Shown here: positions 41,881 to 52,419 of the stretch, piece after piece
How the letters are laid out: each line of letters opens with the position of its first letter
Numbering within the stretch: position 1 is the stretch's first letter
Assembly (NCBI GenBank): GCA_948144175.1
Contig: CANXME010002010.1
Coordinates: forward strand, 3,174,501-3,238,500
Length of the DNA: 64,000 bases
DNA from: Closterium sp. NIES-65
Lineage: Eukaryota; Streptophyta; Zygnematophyceae; Desmidiales; Closteriaceae
Direction: 5' to 3'
The notes under the pieces: generated by a model
Seen by the model: the letters and a program-made list of their open reading frames with translations, nothing else
Databases searched by the model: none
What the model was told of the DNA's origin: nothing
Translations under genes and position numbers: made by a program

Positions 41881-43340
41881 CTTTCACACCTTCACCCTTG
41901 ACTCGGGTGCTTCCCGCTCCTTCTTTCGAGACCGCACCACGCTTACGCCGCTCAGTCGGCCGGTTGCGGTCTCCCTGGCGGACCCCTCTTGGGGTCCTGT
42001 CCTTGCTAGCTTCTCCATTGTCTTACCGTGTTTGGCAGCCCCCTCTGGCACCCTGTCAGGTCTCTACCTCCCCTCGTTCTCTACGAACTTGGTGAGTGGT
42101 GCTGATCCACAGGATCGGGGGGTTGGCGAGTCAGCGGGTGACCCACTGTACTTGTGCTCGGATGGGCCGACACTTGGCCACGTTTACCCGTCGGCCGGGG
42201 TCGAGCCTGTACACACTGACTACTGAGTCTCCTCCGGTTGCTGAGTCTTGTCAGGTAGCTGCGTCGAGTCAGGTGTTTGCTGCAGCGTCCAGGTCTGGTC
42301 CTGAGTCTGCTCCTTGCTCGTGTCGTCTCCTATCCCACCAGACTCTCCTTTGGCACCACCGCCTTGGTCACCCCTCCCTGCCTCGTCTCCAAGGCATGGC
42401 CTCCCGTGTCCTTGTCTCTGGTCTCCCTCGGTCCCTCCCTCCCCTCCCTCCGGGGCCTGCCCCTGCCTGCGTTCCCTGCGTCGAGGGGCAGCAGCGCGCC
42501 GCCCCTCACTCCTCCGAGTTTCCTCCGACAGAGGCTCCGCCGCAGACTCTTCACATGGACGTGTGGGGCCCCGCCCGCGTCCGTGGCCAGGGTCACGAGC
42601 GTTACTTCCTGTTGGTGGTTGACGACTACTCGCGTTAAACCACGGTGTTCCCCTTGCGCAGCAAGGGTGACGTCACTGAGGTGTTGATCGACTGGATCCG
42701 CGCAGCTCGTCTCCAGCTCAGAGAGAGTTTCGGCTCGGACTTTCCTGTTCTGCGTCTGCACTCTGACAGAGGCGCGGAGTTTTCCTCTGCCCGTCTGGGA
42801 GCCTTCTGTCATGCACAAGGCATCCGCTAGACCTTCACGCTTCTGGCCTCTCCACAGCAAAATGGGATTGCTGAGCGCCGCATTGGTATGGTCATGGACG
42901 TCGCTCGTACGTCCATGATCCATGCGGCTACTCCCCATTTTCTGTGGGCGTTTCCGGTTCAGTACGCGGCGCATCAGATCAACCTCTAGCCCCGGACCTA
43001 CTCTGCGGTGGACAGGGAATGTTGGGGATGCGTCTGCGTTCCGTGTCTGGGGATTTCGAGCTTTCGTCCGCGACTTGTCTGCGGACAAGCTGTCCTCCCG
43101 TGCTGTTCCCTGCGTCTTCCTTGGCTTCCCCCTTGACGCGCTTGGTTGGCAGTTTTACCACCCCACCTCGCGCCGTGTTTTGTCCTCTCGGGACGTCACC
43201 TTTGAGGAGTCGGTGCCTTACTACCGTCTCTTCCCCTATCGCACTGCGCCCCTCCCCCCGCCGCCGCTTTTTTTTTCGCCAGGTCCTCCCCCGGTAGACC
43301 CTCTCCCCCCTCAGGGTCCTGCCCCATCAGGTGTGTCCCA
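41881..43340 (+). pseudogene. Element H protease and integrase
   Basis: FTLDSGASRSFFRD at about 41893. The pre-integrase zinc block (LLWHHRLGHPSL, CVPCVEG) lies at 42350-42490. HMDVWGPARV is near 42556 and a GAEFSS block near 42770. The second half of the core and the C-terminal domain run to about 43250. Several breaks. Confidence 0.88.
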
Positions 43341-44130
43341 GGTAGACGCAGTCGAGGCTGTCGAGGTAGCAGTTGACTCTGGCGCTGCTAGGGGTGCTGA
43401 GCCTGCGGGTGCCGGGTCTTGCAGTGCGGAGCCTTGGGGTGCTGAGACTGGGGGTGCTGAGTCTGGGGGTGCTGAGTCTGGGGGTGCTGAGCCTGGGGGT
43501 GCGGAGCCTGGGGGTGCTGAGCCTGGGGGTACAGAGCCTGGGGGTGCTGGGTCTGCTCGTGTGGCCTCTGATGGTGCTTTGTCGAGGCGGGAGCTACTCT
43601 CTCCGCAGGAGCTGCGCGAGTGGTTTGCCCGGCGCTGGAGCCGTGCTGCTGGAGCTGGAGGTACTACTGTTGCTGCTGGTCCTGGAGGTGCTCGTACTGG
43701 CGGTACTGAAGCTTCTGGGACTAGGGGTAATGCTGGGGCTGCTGGAGGTACTGCTGGAGCTGCTGGAGGTACTGGAGGTACTGGAGCTAATGGGCCTGGA
43801 AGTGCTCCTGGTGCTGGAGCTGCTGGCGGTACTGGAGCTAGCGGTCCTGCTGGAGCTCGAGCTGCTGGGGGTGCTGGCGCTGGAGGTGCTGCTAGCGCTG
43901 GTGCTTCTGAAGGTGTTGGAGTTGGCGTTGTTGGAGCTGGAGGTGCCGCTGGGGGTACTGGTGCTGTCCCTGCTGGTTCTGGAGGCGCTGCGCGGCCGCG
44001 GCCGTACTTCGTTTCGCTCCTTCAGCAGGTTCTTGGTCTTCCGCCTTCTACTGGTCCTGCTCCTCCCTTAGCGTGTCCACATCCTGTCCAGTCGCAGTCA
44101 CAGTTACAGCCCGCCTCCCCCCTGCCTGCT
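43340..44130 (+). repeat. Element H pentapeptide-repeat linker
   Basis: About nine units of the CTGAGCCTGGGGGTG repeat (43430-43555), then LSPQELREWFARRWSR at about 43600 and a long GGTGA/GGAGC-rich tract. Confidence 0.85.
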
Positions 44131-44339
44131 CCTTCTCGCTACACTGGTCCTACTGGAGGTCTTGCTGAGCGTGGTGAGCCTGCATCTCGTCCTGCGTCGC
44201 CTGTTCGTGCTGCTCGCATTAGTAGTCGTGCTCCGCGTCCGCGTCCTCGTGCGGTCCCAGGCACACACCAGATGGCACTGCGTCCTTCCACTGCTCCTCT
44301 ACGTGTCCCGTTGCCGTCTCCTCCAGAGTCCTCTCTTCC

Positions 44340-46244
44340 TGTTCTTGCTGACCCGGAGTCTGACTCTCTTGGTGCTGCCAGTCCTACTGTCACGCGTCTC
44401 CTGGCCACTGTTGTCACTGACCCTTCCTTTGAGTCCACTGCTGCGTCTGCCTTGTTGCTGAGATTGTTGACTTTGCTGCTCGCTGTCGTCTAGACTACGC
44501 CACTAGTCTCGTTGCTGAGTCTGAGTCTGTCTGTCCACCGTCCGTCGGGGGTGAGTGTGCTCTTAGCATGGACGTCCTTGAGGATAGGCAGGAGGATTTC
44601 CAGTGCTTTGCCTCATCTCGTGTCCACGCTGATTGCCCCTGAGGGAGACCCGGATGCACCAGACATCCCGACTCCTCGATCGTACGCTGAGGCGATCGAG
44701 GGTCCCTACTCCTCATAGTGGCAGTCAGGCATGGACGCAGAGATGGCTTCCTGGAAGTCCACAGGCACCTACGTCGACGAGGTTCCCCCACCTGGGGCGA
44801 ACATCGTCAGTGGCATGTGGATTTCAGGGTGAAGCGGCCACCGGGTTCTCCGCCTGTCTTCAAGGCGCGTTACGTGGCTCGAGGCTTCAGTCAGCGGCAG
44901 GGAGTTGACTACTTTCAGACCTTCTCTCCCACCCCGAAGATGACCACTCTTTCGGTGCTGCTGCACATAGCTGCTCAGAGCGACTACAAGCTTCACTCTC
45001 TTGACTTCAGCACAGCTATCTTGCAGGGCAGCCTGCACGAGGAGATCTGGCTGCACCGCCCACCTGGCTTCACTGGGTCGTTTCCTCCTGGTACCCAGTG
45101 GAGCCTCCGGCGGCCAATCTACGGTCTCCGCCAGGCGCCACGTGAGTGGCACGACACACTGAGGACTACACTTGCGGCTCTTGGGTTTGCTCCTTCTACT
45201 GCTGACCCGTCGCTGTTTCTGCGCACCGACACCTCTTTTCCGCCGTTCTACATCCTCGTGTACGTCGACGACTTGGTCTTTGCCACAGCTGACACTGCTG
45301 GACTCGCCCACGTGAAGTCCGAGCTGCAGAAGAGACACACATGCATAGACCTGGGTGAAATGCGCAGCAACCTTGGCTTGCAGATCACCCGGGACAGAGC
45401 ACAGCGCACCATTACCCTGACTAAGTCACACATGGTGCAGCAGGTCCTTCAGCGCTTCGACTTCACATACTCCTCGCCTCAGGCCACTTCTCTGTCTACT
45501 CGCCACTCGCTCTTAGCTCTGCCTTCGGATGAGTCCGTAGAGCCGAGTGGCCCGTACCCAGAGCTTGTTGGCTGCCTCATGTACCTGATGACCTGCACAC
45601 TACCTGACCTAGCATACCTTCTTAGCATCTTGGCACGCTATGTTGCTCCTGGGAGACACCGACCAGAGCACATGGCTGCAGCGAAGAGGGTGTTGCGCTA
45701 CTTGTGCAGTACGTCGGGCATGGGGCTAGTGCTTGGAGGGCGACGTTCAGTGGTCCTCACAGGTCACGCAGACGCTTCTTAGGCTGACGACCAGGCTACG
45801 CAGCGGTCGTCACGGGGTTACACCTTCAGCCTTGGCTCCGGCTCTATTTCGTGGCGGTCTACTCGCTCGTCTTCTGTTCTCGGTTCCAGCTGTGAGGCTG
45901 AGATCTACGCAGGGGCCATGGCTGCACAGGAGCTTTGCTGGCTCACCTACCTGCTGACTGACCTAGTAGAGCCGCCTCGTTCTCCTCCAGTTCTTTACGT
46001 AGACAACAAGGCCATGCTGGCCTTGTGTCGGGAGCACAAACTGGAGCACAAAATGAAGCACATTGCTCTTCGCTACTTCCTTGCTCGTGAGCTGCAGCAG
46101 TGTGGTCAGCTGCGCCTTGCTTACGTGGCCTGTGAGGCCAACACTGCTGATATCTTTACCAAGGCACTTCTGCCTTGTGATCATCAGCGCTTCTGTACGA
46201 TGCTAGGTCTTGTGCCTACTTGGCCTCACTTGCTCACTTCTTAA
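44340..46244 (+). pseudogene. Element H RT and RNase H
   Basis: RT from about 44730 through LDFSTAILQGSLHEEIWL (about 45000) and YVDDLVFA (about 45260). RNase H from TGHADAS (about 45763) to CEANTADIFTKAL (about 46130). Several breaks. Confidence 0.9.
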
Positions 46245-46300
46245 CCTTGCTTGTACTGTGATCTTACTATACCTACACTTGCTTGTTTACCATTATATAT

Positions 46301-46647
46301 TGTGAGGATCTAGGATCGAGCTCAGAAAAGAGAATGTAAATTGAATTGAATTGAATGATCACCTGGGTACAACAGGAGGCTATATATAGGCTCGACACAA
46401 GGCCACGTAACCAGGTGTTACGCGAAGGTTCCGCGGGTCGGGAAGCGTCCCGAACAGATCCTTACCGAATTCGGTTGAAGGCAATTTGGTGGCAACCGAA
46501 AAGCCAGAATTCGGTGCACGCAACCTAGCTCGGTGCTATAACTATAATAAATTATAGGAAAGCACCTAGCCCAGGAAATCAAGCAATTCATGCATGCATA
46601 TAATTATCCTATGCTAGAAATAGCATGATAAAGTAAAGGCAAGCAAG
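46301..46647 (-). repeat. Element J 3' LTR, first segment
   Basis: 347 bp matching 53955-54300. The last 31 bp of the LTR lie beyond element M at 48309-48339. The same LTR family occurs as a solo copy (Q) at 59456. Confidence 0.92.
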
Positions 46648-46886
46648 TGTTGAGTTACTAAGTAAGAGTAAGCTTAGGTTTTAGCTAGGGCCTAGGCTTA
46701 GTAGCCTAGGCCTAAGGGAAGTCGAGAAGGTTGTGCCAAGGTGAGAGTCGAGGATGGGAAAAGTGGTGTTCACTATAGCACTAGGGTACATATAGTAAAC
46801 AGAGCATGCAAAGAAGGTGCACCACCAACAGTTTATAATAACTACACTAAACTACAGCTATAGGCAGTTACATATAAATTCTATCA
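46648..46886 (-). repeat. Element M 3' LTR
   Basis: 239 bp. Contains a palindromic TAGGCCTAGGCTTAGTAGCC-like stretch near 46684-46715. Confidence 0.92.
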
Positions 46887-47460
46887 CTCCCCCATAACTG
46901 CCTGCAGCAGGAGTTTGTGCAGAACACAACATGCAGGGGTATACCAGCAACAGCAACAGCAGGTACGGTAACAAAGTAGGTACAGCAGCAAAGGGACAGG
47001 CGACAGCAAGAAATTCCTGCCACCCCCTTACTCTCTCCCCCCCCCAACCACAGGAGGGGCAGCAGGGAGAGTGAGGAGGCGGGCTGGCTCAGGCTGGTCA
47101 CCCCCTCCATTTCCTCACCCTCCCCCTCCCCCTCCCCCCCACACTGCTGCAGGAGCAGCAGAGGGGGGAAGAGAGGAGAGGTGGAGGGACGACTGCTGGT
47201 TGGTCTCACACCTGCCACCCCAGTGCCACTCCCCCGGCTCCCCCACACCCTCACACCCTCCCCCCCAGCGGCAGCTGCAGCAGTGGGAACGAACGGAGGA
47301 GGAGGGGAAGGGAAGCACACCACCCATCACCCCAACACCCGCCACCCCCATACCCTCCCCCCCGCGGCTGCAGGGAGACGAAGGAGGAGGGGGTGGGCGG
47401 GGAGAAAGCCGCAGAGCGGCTACAGAGGGTCGGCACGGGTAGGTCAGGGGCGGCTGCAGT
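46887..47460 (-). other. Element M core
   Basis: Roughly four diverged units of about 100 bp, each a C-run followed by AGCTGCAGCAG-like and GGAGGAGGAGGGG-like words (clearest at 47265-47330). The unit at 47266-47310 matches element E at 13045-13090. Frames open on the minus strand here give Pro/Ser/Gly-rich peptide that I do not regard as a gene. Confidence 0.6.
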
Positions 47461-48050
47461 GAGTGCAGGCGCGGGGTGAGGCAGAGGCGGCTGCACCGAG
47501 TGCAGGAGCGGGGGCGGCTGCTCCAAGGGCAGGCGCCGGGTGGTGCAGGGGCGGCTGCAGCGAGTGCAAGCGCGGGTGAGGCAGGGGCACCGCCGAGTGC
47601 GCCAGGGGCGGGTACGCGGCGGCTCAGGACACCGTCGCAGGCGCCAGGGGCGGTTTTGCGGCGGCTCAGGGCACCGTCGCGCACCACGGGGCACGTGACG
47701 GGCAGTTTAGGGCACCGTCGCATGCCACGGGGCGCACGACGGGCAGGGCACCGTCGCGTGCCACGGGGCGCATGACGGGCAGGGCACCGTCGCGTGCCAC
47801 GTGGCGCACGACGGGCAGGTTTAGGGCACCGTCGTGTGCCACGGGGCGCACGACGGGCAGGGCACCGTCGCGTGCCACGGGGCGCACGACGGGCAGGGCA
47901 CCGTCGCGTGCCACAGGGCGCGCGACGGGCAGAAAAGATGTCACTCGCCGCCCGGGGGCGGGACAGGACGAAAATCGCCACGCGTCCGAGGCGCGCGACC
48001 GGATAAACAGCAGCGGAAGCGTGAGGTGGGCCCACAGGCCAGGACGTAAC
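47461..48050 (-). repeat. Element M leader with 36-bp minisatellite
   Basis: About seven units of 36 bp at 47685-47935, each with CGCACGACGGGCAGGGCACC and GTCGCGTGCCACGGGG. Length and layout match E's repeat. A 316-codon frame on the minus strand crosses it only because the period is a multiple of three. Confidence 0.87.
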
Positions 48051-48064
48051 TTGCTCTAATGCCA

Positions 48065-48303
48065 TGTTGAGTTACTAAGTAAGAGTAAGCTTAGGTTTTA
48101 GGTAGGGCCTAGGCTTCGTAGCCTAGGCCTAAGGGAAGTCGAGAAGGTTGTGCCAAGGTGAGAGTCGAGAATGGGAAAAGTGGTGTTCACTATAGCACTA
48201 GGGTACATATAGTAAACACAGCATGCAAAGAAGGTGCACCACCAACAGTTTATAATGACTACACTAAACTACAGCTACAGGCAGTTACATATAAACTCTA
48301 ACA
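48065..48303 (-). repeat. Element M 5' LTR
   Basis: 239 bp, TGTTAGAGTT ... AACTCAACA in sense orientation; followed by GCAAG and the last 31 bp of J's LTR. Confidence 0.92.
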
Positions 48304-48308
48304 GCAAG

Positions 48309-48339
48309 CATAGCTGGAATAAGTCGTCGTACTCTCACA
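48309..48339 (-). repeat. Element J 3' LTR, last segment
   Basis: 31 bp equivalent to 54301-54331; J's polypurine tract (GAGGGGGGACG on the minus strand) abuts it at 48340-48351. Confidence 0.88.
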
Positions 48340-48349
48340 CGTCCCCCCC

Positions 48350-50254
48350 TCAAAGCTGGGTGGCGTGAGAAACACCCTGCTTGACAAGATAGTCATTGAG
48401 AGCACAGCGTGCATTGCCCATATCAGCTTCTGCAACCCAACTATCCTCAGTGGGGTCGTATCCCTTCCAGCGTATCAGGAACTCGAGGGTCTTGCCGCTG
48501 CGGCGCCGATGAGTGAGAACGCGCTCGATCTCGTACTCGGGTTCATCCTGTATGAGAACAGGTGGTGGTGGCGGTAGTTGCCATCCCTGGAACTGTTGGC
48601 TAGGGTCCTTGTAGGGTTTCAGTAGCTGCACATGGAAAGCATTGTGAAGCTTCCACGTATCTGGTAAGCGCAACCGGAATGTAACTGGTGTCACCTGTGC
48701 CTCAACGTGAAAAGGACCACAGAAGCGAGGCCGGAGTTTGGATGGGAGGTGAGACAGGTTCAAGTTGCGCGTGTCAAGAAGCACCTGATCTCCGACTGCT
48801 ACTGAGTGATCTTGTCGCTGATGATCGGCATACTGCTTCTGGGAGTTCTGCATCGTGGTGAGACGTCGCTGAGTCTTCTCCCATAGCTGCTGCATGGTGG
48901 TGACGAAGTCATGTGCGGCCTGGACGTGTGCCGGTGTGGTTGGCTGCTGTGGTGTGAGTGGTTCCCGTCCGTAACACAGGAAGAAAGGAGTGTTCCCTGT
49001 GGCCGCATGTGAGGCGTTGTTGTAAACGAACTCTAGGGTCGGTAACTGTGTGTCCCAGTGGCTGACGTCGTCCTTGCAAGCTGTGCGTAGTAATTGTTCA
49101 ACCACTTGATTGAGTCGCTCTGTCTGTCCGTCAGTCTGGGGGTGGTATGCTGAAGAGATTGCAAGCTTTGTCCCCAACAGTCCCATGAGCTCCTTCCAGA
49201 ACTTACTGGTGAATTTTGGGTCTCTGTCTGAGATGAGTGTAGCGGGGATGCCGTGGATGGTGATGATGCGGTCGAAGAAGAGGCGAGCAGTTGCTTCAGC
49301 TGTAGCTGTGGCGTTGGTCGGTATGAAGTGACCCATTTTGGAGAACTTATCGATGACTACGAGGATGGAATCGTGCCCCCGTGAGGTCGAAGGAAGTCCT
49401 GTGATAAAGTCGAGGCTAACGACCTGCCATGGCTGCTCCGGTAAGGGTAGAGGCTGAAGTAACCCTGCTTTTTTCTGCTTGCTGCTCTTCATCCGCTGGC
49501 ACGTGTCGCATGAGGTGACGAACTGTTGCACGTCTGCTGCCATCCTCGGCCAGTAGTAATACTTCGCTATCCCTGCTAACGTCTTGTTGCTCCCGAAATG
49601 TCCCGCGTAAGGTACGTCGTGAAACTCCTCCAATAGGATCTGCCGTAGCGGGGCGTAATTCGGTACCCAAATCTTTCCTGAACCCTTCCTTACAGCTAAG
49701 TCTTTCTCCCACTGTAACAACTTCTTGGTCTGTGCTGTAGCGATTTCTGCGTCCACGGAGTACCCATGTTGGAATAGACCCTTGAACAGAGGGTTCATCC
49801 CGTCGAGCTGGAAGCCTGCTACATGTCCGGGGCGGCTCAACGCGTCTGCCTTGTTGTGTAGCCCGGACTTGTAGACGATGTCGTAGTGGAAGTGAGTTTC
49901 CAGGAAGTCTACCCACCGCACCTGTCGTCGTGAGAGCGACGGCTGAGACTTCAGGTATTTGAGACTGCAGTGGTCAGTATAGACTGTAGTCTTGGCTCCC
50001 TCTAGGTAACACCTCCACGCCTTGAAGGCTATGACAATCGCTAAGGCTTCCTTGTCGTGAATGGGGTAGTTTAGTTCTGCTCCGTGTAGCTTCTTACTGA
50101 GGTAGGCGATAGGCTGTAACCCGTTTCCGTGATCCTGCATTAGTACTGCTCCGACTGCTTGGTCACTAGCGTCTGCTTCCACCACGTAGTCCTTGTCTGG
50201 ATCCGGCAAGATGAGTACTGGCGCTGTAGTCAGTGCTGTCTGTAGCTGCTCCAT
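48350..50254 (-). CDS. Element J pol: RNase H, integrase, chromodomain
   Basis: An open frame of 634 residues on the minus strand. RNase H comes first (VVEADASDQAVGAVL near residue 24, YTDHCSLKYL near 95). The integrase HHCC zinc site follows (HDVPYAGHFGSNKT and CDTCQRMK, residues about 215-260). The D-D-E core is seen as LDFITGLPS, ISDRDPKFTS and DGQTERLNQ (residues about 285-390). The protein ends in a chromodomain (YEIERVLTHRRR, IRWKGYDPTEDSW, residues about 565-610), which in chromoviruses directs integration to chromatin with particular histone marks. RT lies upstream at about 50270-51570. Confidence 0.94.
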   Translation of the reverse strand: MEQLQTALTTAPVLILPDPDKDYVVEADASDQAVGAVLMQDHGNGLQPIAYLSKKLHGAELNYPIHDKEALAIVIAFKAWRCYLEGAKTTVYTDHCSLKYLKSQPSLSRRQVRWVDFLETHFHYDIVYKSGLHNKADALSRPGHVAGFQLDGMNPLFKGLFQHGYSVDAEIATAQTKKLLQWEKDLAVRKGSGKIWVPNYAPLRQILLEEFHDVPYAGHFGSNKTLAGIAKYYYWPRMAADVQQFVTSCDTCQRMKSSKQKKAGLLQPLPLPEQPWQVVSLDFITGLPSTSRGHDSILVVIDKFSKMGHFIPTNATATAEATARLFFDRIITIHGIPATLISDRDPKFTSKFWKELMGLLGTKLAISSAYHPQTDGQTERLNQVVEQLLRTACKDDVSHWDTQLPTLEFVYNNASHAATGNTPFFLCYGREPLTPQQPTTPAHVQAAHDFVTTMQQLWEKTQRRLTTMQNSQKQYADHQRQDHSVAVGDQVLLDTRNLNLSHLPSKLRPRFCGPFHVEAQVTPVTFRLRLPDTWKLHNAFHVQLLKPYKDPSQQFQGWQLPPPPPVLIQDEPEYEIERVLTHRRRSGKTLEFLIRWKGYDPTEDSWVAEADMGNARCALNDYLVKQGVSHATQL

Positions 50255-50999
50255 GGCTTGGTGATGAGGGGTATCCTATTTGTAGGGCGTATCCTTTTTC
50301 AGTAGGTCGGTCAGTGGCGCTGTTATCTTTGCGTACTGCGGCACGAACCTGTTGTAGTAGTTGGCGAAGCCTAGGAACTGCTGCAACTCCTTCACGTTCT
50401 CCGGTACTTTCCACTTCTTGACGGCTTCGATCTTCCGCGGGTCCACGTGTATGCCCTCGGCACTCACCATGTGCCCGAGAAACTACACCTTCTTCAGGGC
50501 GAAGTCGCTCTTCGACAGCTTCACGTAGAACTTGTTTTTCCGCAGGATTTCGAACACCTTCCGTAGATGCTCCACGTGCTCCTTCATGTTCTTGGAGTAG
50601 ATGAGAATGTCGTCCAGGTACACCACCACGCACTCGTCCAGCAGGGGTCGTAAGATGTGATTCATCTCCGCCTGAAACGTTGCTGGTGCATTGCTGAGTC
50701 CGAACGGCATCACCAAGTATTCGTAGGAGCCGTATCTGGTACGGAACGCTGTCTTGTGGATCGAGTTGTCCGCCATCTTGATCTGCTAGTAACACGACCG
50801 TAGGTCTAGCTTCGAGAAGACTGTTGCACCATGCGGTTGGTCCAGTAAGTCGTCGATGCGCAGAATGGGGTATTTGTTTTTAACTGTCTGTTTGTTCAGT
50901 GCGCGGTAGTCGATGCACATCCGTAAACTGCCGTCTAGTTTTGGAGTGAAGAGGACTGGTGCGCCGTAGGGAGAGGTGGATGGGTGGATCAGTTGTCTG

Positions 51000-51097
51000 T
51001 GTCAGTAGCGGGTCAGTGCGCCAATAACCCCCCAGGCGAACGCGCCTGTAACCCTCTCCAGGATCAATCGGGCATCCACAGTGCAGATCTACTGACA
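51000..51097 (-). repeat. Element N 3' terminal repeat
   Basis: 98 bp, about 95% identical to the outer part of 51191-51331; it lacks the 43-bp inner segment found in the other copy. Confidence 0.82.
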
Positions 51098-51156
51098 CCC
51101 CCCCACACTGGGAGGCCCACGACTAAGCATACCGGCAACGGCCTACATGTGCATAC

Positions 51157-51214
51157 ACCGGGAATCGGACCCGAGACCGCTCTGATACCATGTCAGAATC
51201 CCAACCACTGGACC
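51157..51214 (-). other. tRNA-like segment of element N
   Basis: Has a box A-like GGTCCAGTGG, a box B-like GGGTCCGATTCCC, and paired anticodon-like and T-like arms with 7-base loops. The middle stem overlaps the LTR end and the primer-binding site. It is probably not a working tRNA gene because no acceptor stem forms and the base before the would-be anticodon is not T. Confidence 0.55.
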
Positions 51215-51331
51215 ATTGGGATAAAAGGGCTTGTTTTAGTAGCGGGTCAGTGCGCCCATAACCCCCCAGGCGAACGCGCCTGTAACCCTCTCCAGGATCA
51301 ATCGGGCATCCATAGTGCAGATCTATTGACA
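51191..51331 (-). repeat. Element N 5' terminal repeat
   Basis: 141 bp, TGTCAATAGATC ... GATTCTGACA in sense orientation, with the primer-binding site at 51177-51190. Confidence 0.8.
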
Positions 51332-51614
51332 GTCTGTCCAGTAGATACTCTATCTGTTTCTTCATGCATGTCAACTCGGTCGGACTCAGTCGGTATGGTG
51401 CACGTGAGACGGGTTTCGCACTTGGTTCCTCCACGATCTCGTGCTCGTGGGTGCGTGCTGGAGGTACGCCTGCGGGTAGGTCGTCGGGCATTATATCTTT
51501 GTACTGCTCCAAGACCTCCTTCACTGCTGCAGGTAGCTCCGAACTCGGCTTCTCCTTCTCTGCTGCTGCCATAACCAGTGCTAAGTAACCCGTGTTACTC
51601 TCGTTCACCGTCCG

Positions 51615-52001
51615 TTAGAACCGTGCCAGTGTCGTTCCAGGAATGTTCCCTGTACCCGTCCAGCTTCGCAGCTCCACTCGTTTCCCGTTGTTGTAGATGC
51701 ACGTTTTCCGGTTGACCCAGTCGATCTCGGGGTTGAACCGCTTCAAGAAATCTCGCCCCAAGATGAAATCTAAGCCCTTGATGTTCGTGATCGGCAACGT
51801 CGGCTTCCACCTCAACGCCCCTATGTGCAGCTGCAGTAATGCTTCGCTGTGGATGGGAAGTTTCGTACCGTCCACCATTGTTGCCGAGAACTTGGTCTCC
51901 TTCGAAAATTCTCCAATTTTCTCCAACGTCCCGCGGTCGCACACCGAGTGGGACGCACCACTGTCCACCATTGCCTGGAGGCATCGCCCATTGCAGATCA
52001 C
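51615..52001 (-). CDS. Element J aspartic protease
   Basis: Open on the minus strand. MVDSGASHSVCDRGTLEKIG near its start holds the D-S-G catalytic triad of a retroviral-type protease, and IKGLDFILGRDFLKRF contains the typical hydrophobic-GRDFL segment. It lies between gag and RT as expected for gypsy. Confidence 0.88.
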   Translation of the reverse strand: MICNGRCLQAMVDSGASHSVCDRGTLEKIGEFSKETKFSATMVDGTKLPIHSEALLQLHIGALRWKPTLPITNIKGLDFILGRDFLKRFNPEIDWVNRKTCIYNNGKRVELRSWTGTGNIPGTTLARF

Positions 52002-52419
52002 CTCAAATAGTAGTGGTTTTTGCTGCTCCGAGTAACCGTAGATGGTTTGCTTATAGGATCGTAGGGTACGTCAAATTGATCATCCCTCGGTCCTGCGCTC
52101 GAAGCTGCTGACTCCATATCAGTTTCCAACTGAGTAGGGTTAGAAGGATTTATCCGAGGCCGATTCAGCTTCGTCTTGGCCTGGAACCTTCCCTTAAACC
52201 TTTGCAGCTGTGTAGGCTTCTCTTGTGGGCAATGGGGAGCCTTAACACTATGCTGCGGGGAGAGAATATGAACTCCTTGGAACGCACGACCCTTTTCAAC
52301 GCTCCGGAGTGGTTTGCCCAACTTATTAGGTACCTGAATAATGTTTGAAGGCTTTTTCTTGGCCTTGAAATCTCCCCTGAATTTTTTTAAAGGCTTGAAA
52401 ACATCGAGAGGGAATATTC

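Larger units (their letters stand above)
46648..48303 (-). mobile_element. Element M: non-autonomous LTR element nested in J LTR
   Basis: 1,656 bp with 239-bp LTRs (46648-46886 and 48065-48303, about eight differences) and the target duplication GCAAG (46643-46647 and 48304-48308). A primer-binding-like TGGCATTAGAGC lies just inside the right LTR, and a purine-rich ATGGGGGAG just inside the left one (minus strand). No gag or pol is present. The interior shares a purine-rich core and a 36-bp minisatellite with element E, although the LTRs of the two do not resemble each other. Structurally it looks whole for a non-autonomous element. Confidence 0.92.
51000..51331 (-). mobile_element. Element N: 332-bp TRIM-like element with tRNA-like segment
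   Basis: Flanked by GTCTG (50995-50999 and 51332-51336), with TGTCA...TGACA ends. Terminal direct repeats: 51000-51097 and 51191-51331. On the minus strand the right repeat is followed at once by TGGTATCAGAGCGG, a copia-type primer-binding site, and the left repeat is preceded by a G-rich polypurine tract. The interior is only about 93 bp, so it is a terminal-repeat retrotransposon in miniature, moved by other elements' proteins. Between 51214 and 51157 (minus strand) the sequence reads like a tRNA: D-arm box GGTCCAGTGG, a 5-bp stem TCTGA/TCAGA around a 7-base loop, and a T-arm TCGGG-TCCGATT-CCCGG. The acceptor ends do not pair. Confidence 0.82.
50255..51608 (-). pseudogene. Element J RT region (split by N)
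   Basis: Minus strand. The N-terminal RT part (YRLSPTELTCMKKQIEYLL) is at 51330-51440. The palm with [12 protein letters not shown] and [10 protein letters not shown] is at 50860-50990. VMPFGLSNAPATFQ and the YLDDILIYSKN active site lie at about 50720-50590. The connection ([20 protein letters not shown]) is near 50420. Element N (51000-51331) sits inside. About three breaks besides N. Confidence 0.9.

Noticed and set aside
47115-48065. 316-codon minus-strand frame in element M
   Set aside because: Same cause: a 36-bp tandem repeat (12-residue period) plus C-rich low complexity; no domain, and it ends in the LTR.
51157-51214. A functional tRNA gene in element N
   Set aside because: D, anticodon-like and T arms can form, but no acceptor stem pairs, the base before the would-be anticodon is not T, and the middle arm coincides with the LTR end and primer-binding site.
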